A stretch of DNA of 64,000 nucleotides from Mycobacterium stomatepiae (GTDB lineage: Bacteria; Actinomycetota; Actinomycetes; Mycobacteriales; Mycobacteriaceae), in contig NZ_AP022587.1 in the NCBI RefSeq assembly GCF_010731715.1, positions 4,402,001 through 4,466,000 on the forward strand, given 5' to 3'. The notes under the pieces are model-generated. The model was not told where the DNA came from. It was given only the letters and a program-made list of their open reading frames with translations, and searched no databases. The translations under genes and the position numbers were made by a program. Of the stretch, positions 18,613 through 28,571 are shown piece by piece. Numbering within the stretch: the stretch's first letter is position 1; each line of letters begins with the position of its first letter.

Positions 18613-18691
18613 AATGAAAATCTTTCAACCGGGGGAGAGGGAGAGAGTGCGTGCAGCAGTGCGCCTGGGCGCACGCCTTTTTGGGAGGAGT

Positions 18692-19064
18692 TCATATGTC
18701 GGGGCTGTCGGCGTCGTAGGCGATCAGCTGGATTTGGAATCCGAATTCGTCGGATAGCAGTGCGCTGCGCGCCTTGGCCGCTTCCAGCCGATGCGGTATG
18801 CGTTCAGCGGCAAGGCCGATCCGCAGCAATTCGGTGAACGTGTCGTCGACATCGTCGGCCGCCATGGCCAAGTGGGCCAGGCCATCGGTGGGTGATTCGA
18901 TCAGCTCGATCTTGAATTCGATCACTATCTGAGAGCATTACGATGCGGCGCGTCGGGTCTGAGCTCAAGGTTCCCCGGCGGCGCACCACCATGCCGAGTT
19001 CACAAAAGGTGGCGACCCGTTCGTCCAGATTCGTCACGTTGAGGGCAAGGTGATCGACCTTCAT
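18692..19064 (-). pseudogene. VOC-family protein with frameshift
   Basis: Two overlapping minus-strand frames together encode one VOC (glyoxalase/bleomycin-resistance fold) domain. The first, from ATG 19064, reads MKVDHLALNVTNLDERVATF to RIVMLSD. The second, from about 18925, reads IEFKIELIESP to the end at 18692. Removing one A near 18926 would restore a 123-residue protein with the typical junction RIVMLSDVIEFKIELIE. The ATG overlaps the FAD-oxidase stop (ATGA), so it was translationally coupled. Either a real +1 frameshift or a sequencing error is possible. Confidence 0.75.
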
Positions 19065-20386
19065 CTTATCGCTCGTGTCGTTACGAAAGCTGAGATTGGC
19101 CTGCCGGAGGCTGGCAGCTTTCCGGGATTGAGCAGGCCAAGGGGATCGTGTTGTGCGGATGCTGCTTGATAATGTTCGAGCCCACCGTGGCTGCCGACCA
19201 TCCACGTGTGCGGACTGACCACTCTGACTCCCAGCTCGCGCAGCGCGCCGATGCCTCGAGCGAGGGTAGCGTCGTCGATCCATTGCGAAAAGAGCAGTCC
19301 GGAAAAGCCCTTGCCGTACCCAGCGGGGGCATTGCCATCGAGGTGAATGCAGACCTCAGGCAATACCCGACGAACGTCCTCCTCGTGATCGATGATCGCG
19401 TTGCCCCTGATCTGCACCGCGGTTGTCCCCGGGCGCCCGCGGGCGACCATGACCGTGGTGTGGTTGTACACCGAACGCGAAATAGCCCCAATGGCTTTGA
19501 CATCGGTCGCAGTGACTTGTCCGCCGGCGGCGACAACGATGGCCCGCGCGGCGTCGACCTGGTCCACATCCAGGATCGTTCGCAGCAGCACAGCACCAAC
19601 CATTCCGCTGTGTTGCGGATAATGCCGGTATGCCGCCTCGTCGTCGACGCTGATCGCACGTGGCAGCTGGGGAAGATCCATCAACTGCTGGCCTGCATGT
19701 GCCGCTTGTTTCATGGTTGTGAACGACCCGAACAGGGCCGTGCGGTCGCGCTTTGCGCTGTGCCGCAGTGTCACCGTCGTGATCACACCGGTGGTACCGA
19801 ACGCGTGCAAATGGCGGCGAAGACCTTCGCCGCTGACCTGTAGTGGCTGGGGCTGGGGCTGGCATCCCACGATAGTGAGTTCATGCACCCAGCCGTCCCA
19901 GATGGAACCGTGCTCGATAGAGCCAATTCCCTGGTTGCCACCGGACAGAAAGCCGCCGATGGTGCTGGTAGCGGTTGAAGGCATGACCGCTACCTCGCGT
20001 CCGACAGCGGTGAGTTCGGATTCGAGTTGTTCGAACGTACATCCCGCTTCGGCGATCACGAATTCGTCATCGATGGAAAGCACGGTGCGACAGTCGGATA
20101 GATCCAACACGATCCCACCGTGCAGCGGCACCGCCTGCCCGTAATTGCCCGTCCCTCGCCCACGAGGGACTAGAGGTATTCGGTGTCGGTAGGCCACGGC
20201 GAGTATCGCTGGAATCTGCTCGCGATGTCTGGGCCGCACAACGACATCGGCGATGACGTCCGGAAGATCCCGGGCCAATATCGGTGAAAGCCATGCGAAG
20301 TCTTTCGACGCTCGCTGGCGGGCAGCAAGGTCGATCCGCACCGAGTCCTCGCCAGCTGCACCGACAAGCTCGTCTACGTAGTTCAT
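19061..20386 (-). CDS. FAD-linked oxidase/dehydrogenase, GlcD/VAO type
   Basis: A 441-residue flavoprotein with a PCMH-type FAD-binding domain: PLVPRGRGTGNYGQA binds the pyrophosphate, and TSTIGGFLSGGNQGIGS the flavin. The C-terminal substrate domain ends in HDPLGLLNPGKL, the usual family end. No signal peptide is seen and no cysteine/histidine pair for bicovalent FAD is evident. The ATG is chosen because the domain starts shortly after it and a promoter-like AT-rich region precedes it. Substrates of relatives are hydroxy acids or sugars; here it is open. It heads the unit FAD oxidase - VOC - dioxygenase. Confidence 0.88.
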   Translation of the reverse strand: MNYVDELVGAAGEDSVRIDLAARQRASKDFAWLSPILARDLPDVIADVVVRPRHREQIPAILAVAYRHRIPLVPRGRGTGNYGQAVPLHGGIVLDLSDCRTVLSIDDEFVIAEAGCTFEQLESELTAVGREVAVMPSTATSTIGGFLSGGNQGIGSIEHGSIWDGWVHELTIVGCQPQPQPLQVSGEGLRRHLHAFGTTGVITTVTLRHSAKRDRTALFGSFTTMKQAAHAGQQLMDLPQLPRAISVDDEAAYRHYPQHSGMVGAVLLRTILDVDQVDAARAIVVAAGGQVTATDVKAIGAISRSVYNHTTVMVARGRPGTTAVQIRGNAIIDHEEDVRRVLPEVCIHLDGNAPAGYGKGFSGLLFSQWIDDATLARGIGALRELGVRVVSPHTWMVGSHGGLEHYQAASAQHDPLGLLNPGKLPASGRPISAFVTTRAIR

Positions 20387-20402
20387 GGCCGCCCTATCAC
20401 AT

Positions 20403-20426
20403 ATAATACTGACTATTGTATACGAT
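20403..20426 (-). promoter_or_regulatory. Promoter/operator of the FAD-oxidase unit
   Basis: On the minus strand a TATTAT hexamer (20408-20403) lies about 17 nt before the FAD-oxidase ATG and would leave almost no leader. Just upstream is the near-palindrome ATTGTATACGAT (20415-20426), one mismatch, which resembles the GTATAC cores of GntR-type operators. No good -35 hexamer is visible, so control by an activator or repressor is suggested. Confidence 0.4.
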
Positions 20427-20457
20427 TTGCCGACCTGACGAAGTTCGGTGTGGTTTT

Positions 20458-21228
20458 TTATCGCTGACGCGCGGCGAAATGCTTGTCCGTCTCTGCGGCG
20501 AGTACTCCGGGGAGGGCGAGCTCTGGGCGGTAGAGCTGGTGGGCACGCGCGATTGCCTCGATCGCAGAGATTTCGAATTGCGGGATATCGGAACGCAGGA
20601 CAGTAGCAATAGAACTTGCCCACACTATCCGCGGAATTCCTACTAAAGCTATTGCACCACAGCACATTACGCATGGCTCGGCGGTGGAGTATAACGAGAC
20701 CTGGTCCCAGTCCGCGTTGCCGTGGCGGCTGATGTAATCGCTGATCGCCACCATTTCGCCATGTGATGTCGGGTTTGCCGAACGATTGTTTACGCCCTGT
20801 GCAAGCACCTCACCACTCGTGTGATCCACAATGACCGCCGCGAACGGGCGAGATGGATTGTTGTTCGCCAGCTCGATAGCTAGCCGCATGAACTGCTCGT
20901 GCCTGTGCAATTCCTCGGCGCCGGGGGTGGCTGCCAGTAGCGAGCGAGCGACCTGTTGGGCTTGAGGATCCCCGTCGAAAAGATACGGAAGGTCAAGGGG
21001 TGCGGTGGCGTCGACCGGGTGCGTTGTCGGCGAAGCCTTCGTGGCTCCATCGGTTCCGGAGCATGCGGCGGTAATCGCCCCGGCACCGATACCGGCGAGT
21101 CGCAAAAAGCGTCGTCGGGTGGAAGCTTCAGCGCTGGCCACAATCTTCTGCATTCTGCGGGGCCTCGGGCATACGGCCATCGTACCCAGCTGATCGGCGA
21201 CATCGGGGTGCTCGGACAGGTCCCGCAT
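20458..21228 (-). CDS. Tat-exported lipoprotein with nucleoside/guanine deaminase fold
   Basis: The cytidine/deoxycytidylate-deaminase-like domain (about residues 105-235) carries the zinc motifs HGE at 156-158 (the family norm is H[A/C/P]E) and PCVMC at 185-189, so the catalytic glutamate and three ligands are present. Before it is a twin-arginine segment TRRRFLRLAG (residues 37-46) and a lipobox ending at C56 (AACSG). This predicts folded export and lipid anchoring, unusual for a deaminase. The first 25 residues look non-native; ATG at 21180 or 21153 is the more likely start. It is upstream of the FAD-oxidase unit, same strand. Confidence 0.85.
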   Translation of the reverse strand: MRDLSEHPDVADQLGTMAVCPRPRRMQKIVASAEASTRRRFLRLAGIGAGAITAACSGTDGATKASPTTHPVDATAPLDLPYLFDGDPQAQQVARSLLAATPGAEELHRHEQFMRLAIELANNNPSRPFAAVIVDHTSGEVLAQGVNNRSANPTSHGEMVAISDYISRHGNADWDQVSLYSTAEPCVMCCGAIALVGIPRIVWASSIATVLRSDIPQFEISAIEAIARAHQLYRPELALPGVLAAETDKHFAARQR

Positions 21229-21281
21229 CCGAACTTGCTAGTCGTGAGAAACCGCAACGCAAGGCCTTAAGGTCGTAGCTG

Positions 21282-22904
21282 ATGTGTCGAGTAAGAGTTG
21301 CGGCCACGATGGCTGCCGTCGTTGTGCTGACGGTCGCGTCGACGGCCGGCTGTGGTGGCGGCGCGCTGAGCCCCGAACTGGTCGTGGTGAACGGCGGCGA
21401 ACCGCCCAACCCGCTGATACCGACCGGGACCAATGACAGCCTCGGCGGGCGGATCCTGGACCGGCTGTTCGCCGGTTTGGTGTCCTACGACGCCGACGGC
21501 AAACCGGCGCCGGAGGTCGCCCAGTCGATCGAGACCACCGACAACGTCAACTACCGGATCATCCTCAAACCCGGCTGGAAGTTCACCGACGGCTCCGCGG
21601 TGACGGCACACTCGTTCGTCGACGCATGGAACTACGGTGCTCTGAGTGCCAACGCCCTACTGCAGCAAGAGTTTTTCAGCCCGATCGCAGGATTCGACGA
21701 CGTCGCCGGGGCGCCGGGTGACGGCAGGCCAACCACGATGTCCGGCTTGCAGGTGGTCAACGATCTCGAGTTCACCGTGCGGCTCAAGGCGCCCACCGTC
21801 GATTTCAAATTGCGACTGGGCCACAGCGCGTTCTATCCCCTGCCGGACATGGCATTTCGCGACATGGCGGCCTTCGGGCGCAACCCGGTGGGCGACGGTC
21901 CCTATCGGCTGGCCGACAGTCCCGACGGGCCGGCCTGGGAGCACAACGTGAAGATCGACTTGAAACCCAATCCCGAGTATCACGGCAACCGCATGCCGCA
22001 CAACAAGGGCCTGAGGTTCGAGTTCTACGGCAACCTCGACACCGCCTATGCCGACCTGCTGTCCGGCAACCTCGATGTCCTGGACACCATTCCGTCCAGC
22101 GCGTTGACGATCTACAAGCGCGACCTGGGCGGCAACGCCGCCAGCGGACCGGTCGCGGTCAGCCAATCTCTCGACACTCCGCTGCGGCTGCCGCATTTCG
22201 GCGGTGAGGAGGGACGGCTGCGGCGGTTGGCCCTGTCGGCGGCCATCAACCGCCCGCAGATCTGTCAGCAGATTTTCAATGGCACCCGCAGCCCGGCCCG
22301 CGATTTCACCGCCCGCTCCCTGCCGGGGTTCGACCCGAACATCCCGGGAAACGACGCCCTGGACTTCAATCCCGAACGGGCACGGCAACTCTGGGCGCAG
22401 GCCAACGCGATCTCGCCGTGGAGCGGGCGATACGCCATCGCCTACAACGCCGACAGCGGCCATCAAGAGTGGGTGGACGCGGTGGCCAACAGCATCAAAA
22501 ACGTGCTCGGCATCGACGCCGCCGGCGCGCCGCAGCCCACCTTCGCGGGGTTCCGCACCCAGATCACCAATCGCACCATCGACACCGCCTTCCGTGCCGG
22601 CTGGATCGGTGACTATCCGTCGATGATCGAGTTCCTCGCCCCGCTGTACGCCACCGGCGCGGGATCCAACGACGTCGGATACTCCAGCCGAGAGTTCGAC
22701 GCCGGTCTCGCGGTCGCCGAGGCCGCGCCGAGCCTGCGGCAGGCTGACGTTCTGGTCAACGTCGCGCAGCGAATCCTGTTGCACGACATGCCCGCTGTGC
22801 CGCTCTGGTATTACATTGCCGTGATCGGGTGGTCGCCTCAGGTCGGCAAAGTCAAGGTCACGTGGAACGGGCTGCCCGACTACGAGAGCATCGTCAAGGC
22901 CTAA
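21282..22904 (+). CDS. dppA: Dipeptide/haem ABC transporter substrate-binding lipoprotein DppA
   Basis: A 540-residue extracytoplasmic solute-binding protein of family 5. The lipoprotein signal ends at STAGC near residue 24. The mature part has the family hallmarks of an N-terminal NPL...LFAGLVSYDADG region and LKPGWKFTDGSAVTAHSFVDAW. M. tuberculosis DppA binds peptides and is implicated in haem uptake. It is the first gene of a compact dppABCD operon, with dppB starting 3 nt after its stop. The ATG at 21282 gives a length equal to Rv3666c within one residue. Confidence 0.95.
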   Translation: MCRVRVAATMAAVVVLTVASTAGCGGGALSPELVVVNGGEPPNPLIPTGTNDSLGGRILDRLFAGLVSYDADGKPAPEVAQSIETTDNVNYRIILKPGWKFTDGSAVTAHSFVDAWNYGALSANALLQQEFFSPIAGFDDVAGAPGDGRPTTMSGLQVVNDLEFTVRLKAPTVDFKLRLGHSAFYPLPDMAFRDMAAFGRNPVGDGPYRLADSPDGPAWEHNVKIDLKPNPEYHGNRMPHNKGLRFEFYGNLDTAYADLLSGNLDVLDTIPSSALTIYKRDLGGNAASGPVAVSQSLDTPLRLPHFGGEEGRLRRLALSAAINRPQICQQIFNGTRSPARDFTARSLPGFDPNIPGNDALDFNPERARQLWAQANAISPWSGRYAIAYNADSGHQEWVDAVANSIKNVLGIDAAGAPQPTFAGFRTQITNRTIDTAFRAGWIGDYPSMIEFLAPLYATGAGSNDVGYSSREFDAGLAVAEAAPSLRQADVLVNVAQRILLHDMPAVPLWYYIAVIGWSPQVGKVKVTWNGLPDYESIVKA

Positions 22905-22907
22905 GAC

Positions 22908-23834
22908 ATGGGTTGGTATATCGCACGGCGGATCGCCGTCATGGTGCCCGTCTTTTTGGGCGCCACGTTGCTGATCTACGGCATGGTCTTCCTATTGCCC
23001 GGTGACCCCTTGGCCGCGATCGCCGGTGACCGGCCGCTGACTCCGGCGGTGGCCGCGCAGCTGCGGGCGCGCTACCACCTCGACGATCCGTTCCTGCTGC
23101 AATACCTGCGCTACATCGGCGGCGTGCTGCACGGCGACCTGGGTCGCGCCTACTCCGGCCTACCGGTCAGCGCCGTCCTGGCACACGCGTTTCCGGTCAC
23201 TATCCGGCTGGCGCTGATCGCGTTGGTGGTGGAGGCGGTGCTGGGAATCGGGTTCGGCGTGATATCCGGGCTGCGCCAGGGCGGGCTATTCGATTCGGCG
23301 GTGCTGATCACCGGACTGATCATCGTCGCGATACCGATCTTCGTGCTGGGTTTTCTGGCCCAGTTCCTGTTCGGCGTCCAGCTGGGTATCGCGCCGGTCA
23401 CCGTCGGCGAACGGGCGACGTTCGCGCGCCTGTTGCTGCCCGGAATAGTCTTGGGGTCAGTATCATTCGCTTACATTGTGCGGCTCACCCGATCGGCGGT
23501 GGCCGCCAATGCGCACGCCGACTATGTGCGCACCGCCACCGCAAAGGGGCTGTCGCGGCCGCGGGTCGTGACCGTGCACATCCTGCGCAACTCGCTGATC
23601 CCGGTGGTGACGTTCCTGGGAGCCGACGTGGGTGCGCTGATGGGCGGAGCCATTGTGACCGAAGGCATCTTCAATATTCACGGCGTCGGCGGTGTGCTGT
23701 ATCAAGCTGTCACCCGGCGGGAGGCGCCGACCGTGGTGTCGATCGTGACCGTGCTGGTGCTGATCTACTTGATCACCAACCTGCTGGTCGATCTGCTCTA
23801 CGCGGCGCTGGACCCGAGGATCCGCTATGGCTGA
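22908..23834 (+). CDS. dppB: Dipeptide ABC transporter permease DppB
   Basis: A 308-residue inner-membrane permease of the DppB/OppB type with six predicted helices. It begins MGWYIARRIAVMVPVFLGA, and the cytoplasmic EAA loop is visible as DYVRTATAKGLSRPRV, the contact site for the ATPase. It follows dppA after 3 nt and overlaps dppC by 8 nt, so the stoichiometric pair is translationally coupled. Confidence 0.95.
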   Translation: MGWYIARRIAVMVPVFLGATLLIYGMVFLLPGDPLAAIAGDRPLTPAVAAQLRARYHLDDPFLLQYLRYIGGVLHGDLGRAYSGLPVSAVLAHAFPVTIRLALIALVVEAVLGIGFGVISGLRQGGLFDSAVLITGLIIVAIPIFVLGFLAQFLFGVQLGIAPVTVGERATFARLLLPGIVLGSVSFAYIVRLTRSAVAANAHADYVRTATAKGLSRPRVVTVHILRNSLIPVVTFLGADVGALMGGAIVTEGIFNIHGVGGVLYQAVTRREAPTVVSIVTVLVLIYLITNLLVDLLYAALDPRIRYG

Positions 23835-24686
23835 GCACTCGGGCTTTTGGGGTGAGACGTGGCGCAAGTTGCACCGGCGCCCGAAGTTCGTCGTCGCCGC
23901 GGCACTGATGTTGCTCATCCTGCTGGTCGCACTGTTTCCGGCGCTTTTCACCGGCGTGGACCCCACCTACGCCGATCCCAGCCAAAGCCTGCTCGATCCG
24001 TCGGCCGCGCACTGGTTCGGTACGGATCTGCAGGGCCACGACATCTACGCGCGCACCGTCTACGGGGCGCGCGCGTCGGTGACGGTCGGGTTGGGCGCGA
24101 CCCTGCTGGTGTTCGTCGTCGGCGGGGCGGTGGGCGCGCTGGCCGGCTTCTACGGCGGCTGGATCGACGCGGTGGTCTCGCGCGTCACCGACGTGTTCTT
24201 CGGGCTGCCGCTGCTGCTGGCCGCCATCGTGCTGATGCAAGTCTTGCACCATCGGACGGTGTGGACGGTGATCGCCATCCTCGCATTGTTCGGCTGGCCG
24301 CAGGTGGCCAGGATCGCCCGCGGCGCGGTGCTCGAGGTCCGGGCCAGCGACTATGTGCTCGCGGCGAAAGCATTGGGATTGAGTAGGTTTCAAACCCTGC
24401 TACGGCACGCGCTGCCCAACGCCGCGGGCCCGGTGATCGCGATGTCCACGATCGCGCTGGGCGCTTTCATCGTCACCGAGGCGACGCTGTCCTACCTGGG
24501 CGTCGGACTGCCGACCTCAGTGGTGTCGTGGGGCGGCGACATCAACCTGGCGCAGACGCGGCTGCGGGCAGGCTCGCCGATCTTGTTCTATCCCGCCGGC
24601 GCGCTGGCGGTGACGGTGCTGGCGTTCATGATGATGGGCGACGCCCTGCGCGACGCCCTGGACCCGGCCTCGCGAGCGGAGCGGGC

Positions 24687-24690
<4 letters not shown>
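23827..24690 (+). CDS. dppC: Dipeptide ABC transporter permease DppC
   Basis: A 287-residue permease. The OppC-type N-terminal extension (KFVVAAALMLLILLVALFP) is followed by GTDLQGHDIYARTVYGAR and an EAA loop ASDYVLAAKALGLSRFQ. It overlaps dppB upstream by 8 nt and dppD downstream by an ATGA. It forms the second half of the transmembrane channel. Confidence 0.95.
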
Positions 24691-26303
<1,613 letters not shown>

Positions 26304-26314
26304 GTTTGCAACCT

Positions 26315-27076
26315 GTGACGGCAGACCCGCTGGCTCCGCTGATGGACCTCCCCGGCGTCGCCGAGGCAAGTGATCGGGCCCGCGACGCGTTGGGCCGCGC
26401 GCACCGGCATCGGGCGAACCTGCGCGGCTGGCCGGTGACCGCCGCCGAGGCCGCGTTGCGGGCGGCACGCGCTTCTTCGGTGCTCGACGGTGGCCCGGTG
26501 CGGTTCGAGGACTTGGCCGACAGCTCGGGGGTGAGCGATCCGGTGTTCGGCGGAGCACTGCGGGTGGCCCAGGCGCTAGAGGGCGGCGGGGGAGCGCTGG
26601 TCGGCGTCTGGCGGCGATCTCCGTTGCAGGCGCTGGCGCGGCTGCACATGCTGGCGGCGGCCGACCAGGTCGACGACGAACAATTGGGCCGCCCGCGCTC
26701 CGATCCCGAGATCTCTCCGCGTCTCGAGTTGCTCGGCGAGTTGGTGACCGGTCGCACGCGGGTGCCGGCGCCGGTGGTCGCCGCGGTCACGCACGGAGAA
26801 CTGTTGACGCTCATGCCCTTTGGCAGCGCCGACGGAGTGGTCGCGCGGGCGGTATCTCGGCTGGTGACGATCGCCAGCGGTCTAGATCCGCACGGGCTGG
26901 GTGTGCCGGAGGTGAGCTGGATGCGCAAACCGGGCGATTATCGTGCTGCCGCAAGCGGATTCGCCGAGGGCACGCCGGCCGGTGTCGGAGCCTGGTTGGT
27001 GCTGTGCTGCCGGGCCATGCAGGCCGGCGAACAGGAAGCGTTGTCGATCGCGGAGTCGTTGCCAGGCAAGGGATGA
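26315..27076 (+). CDS. Degenerate Fic-like protein (Rv3662c-like)
   Basis: A 253-residue protein from GTG 26315 (TTG 26306 would add three residues). It is annotated in relatives as conserved hypothetical. I see a Fic-like layout: an N-terminal RAARASSVLDG at the place of the Fic_N segment (usually EALASSxIEG), and HGELLTLMPFGSADGVVARA where Fic enzymes have HPFxxGNGRxxR. The catalytic histidine of HPF is methionine and the GNGR is lost, so AMP transfer is unlikely. It follows dppD by 11 nt and ends before a strong terminator. Confidence 0.75.
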   Translation: MTADPLAPLMDLPGVAEASDRARDALGRAHRHRANLRGWPVTAAEAALRAARASSVLDGGPVRFEDLADSSGVSDPVFGGALRVAQALEGGGGALVGVWRRSPLQALARLHMLAAADQVDDEQLGRPRSDPEISPRLELLGELVTGRTRVPAPVVAAVTHGELLTLMPFGSADGVVARAVSRLVTIASGLDPHGLGVPEVSWMRKPGDYRAAASGFAEGTPAGVGAWLVLCCRAMQAGEQEALSIAESLPGKG

Positions 27077-27108
27077 GCGACACTCGCGAAAGAGGTCCAG
27101 ACATGTAG

Positions 27109-27147
27109 AGCGGGCGGCGCTCCGAAAAATTCGGTCCGCCGCCCGCT
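27109..27147. terminator. Bidirectional terminator between Fic-like gene and Ms1-type RNA
   Basis: An 11-bp perfect stem (AGCGGGCGGCG / CGCCGCCCGCT) encloses a 17-nt loop that itself pairs (CTCCGAA...TTCGGTC). It lies 32 nt after the Fic-like gene's stop and at the expected 3' end of the minus-strand RNA, so it can serve both. Confidence 0.7.
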
Positions 27148-27402
27148 AGCAGGGAACTCGGTTACCAAGCGTGCATGTTCGAGGTGCGTGGGTGGCCTCG
27201 GCGATCTTGCGACGCTTCAAGTTACAACCCCACCCAAAGGGCTGTTCATACTTTCTGCATTTTCGCAATTACGCAGGCCCGCAACACTTCTGCCATTATC
27301 GCGGCTATGACTCCGCGTGGGTGCCGAGTACCGTGCTGGGCGCCCGGGCTGGGAGAACGAACCTTCTCTTCCGGATCGACCTAGGCCTTACCGGGCTTCC
27401 GT
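27109..27402 (-). ncRNA. Probable Ms1/MTS2823 RNA (6S-like, RNA polymerase-binding)
   Basis: A gene-free stretch of more than 400 bp lies between the Fic-like gene and the HAD phosphatase. In M. tuberculosis and M. smegmatis this same junction (Rv3661/Rv3662c) carries the abundant RNA MTS2823/Ms1, which binds core RNA polymerase. The strand follows from synteny: it is read in the direction of the HAD gene. A promoter-like pair ends at 27409 and a strong hairpin lies 290 bases on, giving about 294 nt, close to the known length of about 300. The sequence itself was not aligned. Confidence 0.65.
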
Positions 27403-27408
27403 GGTTCC

Positions 27409-27437
27409 TTTGTACTCCTAGAGCCTTAGCACAGCAA
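27409..27437 (-). promoter_or_regulatory. Candidate promoter of the Ms1-type RNA
   Basis: On the minus strand TTGCTG (27437-27432) and TACAAA (27414-27409) are separated by 17 nt. Transcription would start near 27402. It lies 63 bp downstream of the HAD gene's stop. Confidence 0.45.
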
Positions 27438-27499
27438 GGTCCAATTCTGCGAACGTTGCGAATTCACAGGAAGTTGCGCGCTCGGCAGGTTTGCTGGAA

Positions 27500-28354
27500 T
27501 TAGAACGCGAAGCGGCGCAGCAGCGAGTAGGTGACGGCACCGGCGGCCAGCGCGGTGATACTCACCGCGGCCGTGGTGGCGATCGCCGCCCCCGACGGCG
27601 CCGGGATCCGGTCGCACAGCGAGATCGGTCGCGAGAAACTCAGCACGGGCCAACCACGTTCGGTCGCTTCCTTGCGCAAGCCGCGATCGGGGTTGACCAC
27701 GCTCGGATGCCCGACCGACTCGAGCATCGGCAGGTCGGTGATCGAGTCCGAGTAGGCGTAGCAGTGTTCCAGCGGATAGCCCTCGCGGGCGGCCAGTTCG
27801 CGGATCGCCCGGACCTTGCCCTCGCCGAAGCAGTAGAAGGCGACGTCGCCGGTGTACTTGCCGTCTTCGACGACCATCCGCGTCGCCATCGCATGCGTGG
27901 CGCCCAGCGCGCGGGCGATCGGGGCGACGATTTCCTCGCCGGAGGCGGACACCACGACCACATCGCGGCCGCACAATTTGTGCGCGGCGATCAGGTCTGC
28001 AGCCTCGGCGAACACCAGCGGAGTCACGATGTTGTGCAGGGTTTCGTTGACGATCGATTTGACCTGAGCGACGTCCCACCCGGTGCACATGTTGGTCATG
28101 TGAGCGCGCATTCGGTCCATCTGGTCATGATCGGCACCGGACAGCAGAAAGATGAATTGAGCGTAGCTGGACTTGAGCACGGCGCGGCGATTGAGCAGTC
28201 CCTGGTTGAAGAACGGTTTGCTGAATGCCAGGGTGCTGGACTTGGCGATGATCGTCTTATCCAGATCGAAAAAGGCCGCGGTGCGGGCGTGCGGCGTGCC
28301 GTTTGCGGCTGTCTGCGCCGAGGTTTGCTGATGCGCTTCCGGGTCCGAGACGGT
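27500..28354 (-). CDS. HAD-IB phosphatase with C-terminal membrane anchor (Rv3661-like)
   Basis: A 284-residue HAD hydrolase of the SerB/IB type. It shows the nucleophile motif FFDLDKTI, VVVSASGEE as motif II with the threonine/serine, and YSDSITDLPML as motif IV. A hydrophobic helix near the C-terminus (AAIATTAAVSITALAAGAVTY) suggests membrane attachment. The GTG at 28352-28354 is chosen because its product MTVSDPEAHQQ matches the recalled start of Rv3661. The substrate (phosphoserine or a lipid phosphate) is not settled. Confidence 0.88.
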   Translation of the reverse strand, partial: TVSDPEAHQQTSAQTAANGTPHARTAAFFDLDKTIIAKSSTLAFSKPFFNQGLLNRRAVLKSSYAQFIFLLSGADHDQMDRMRAHMTNMCTGWDVAQVKSIVNETLHNIVTPLVFAEAADLIAAHKLCGRDVVVVSASGEEIVAPIARALGATHAMATRMVVEDGKYTGDVAFYCFGEGKVRAIRELAAREGYPLEHCYAYSDSITDLPMLESVGHPSVVNPDRGLRKEATERGWPVLSFSRPISLCDRIPAPSGAAIATTAAVSITALAAGAVTYSLLRRFAF

Positions 28355-28511
28355 CACCGACACAGCATAGGTCGGTGACTCGACGCGTCCGGGGGTTGCC
28401 GGCAAAATCATCCGTGAGCAGGGGGTAACAGACCAGGCCAGCGGTATTTTTGCGGCTCAAACTGTTTCTTTGAAAAAAACAACCACTTGCGGCACCGCCC
28501 ACTGTCGTGTG

Positions 28512-28571
28512 TATAGTAAGCATTACTCGGCCTGAGCCGAGGGTGTATCAGCCCGACCCCCCGGGGCTGAT
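28512..28571 (+). promoter_or_regulatory. Promoter and structured leader upstream of ssd
   Basis: A TATAGT -10 hexamer (28512-28517) is preceded by TTGCGG 19 nt upstream. The leader then carries two stems: CTCGGC-CTGA-GCCGAG (28526-28541) and ATCAGCCC/GGGCTGAT (28547-28554 with 28564-28571). The second stem contains the start codon of a 19-codon frame. A G/C-tract pair follows further on. This looks like an attenuator-type leader. Confidence 0.45.

Noticed and set aside
18657..18690. A hairpin GTGCGCC-TG-GGCGCAC followed by a short T-run, between the VOC and dioxygenase genes
   Set aside because: The T-run is on the plus strand, where no gene is being read. On the coding strand it lacks a T-run, so it is not a convincing terminator.
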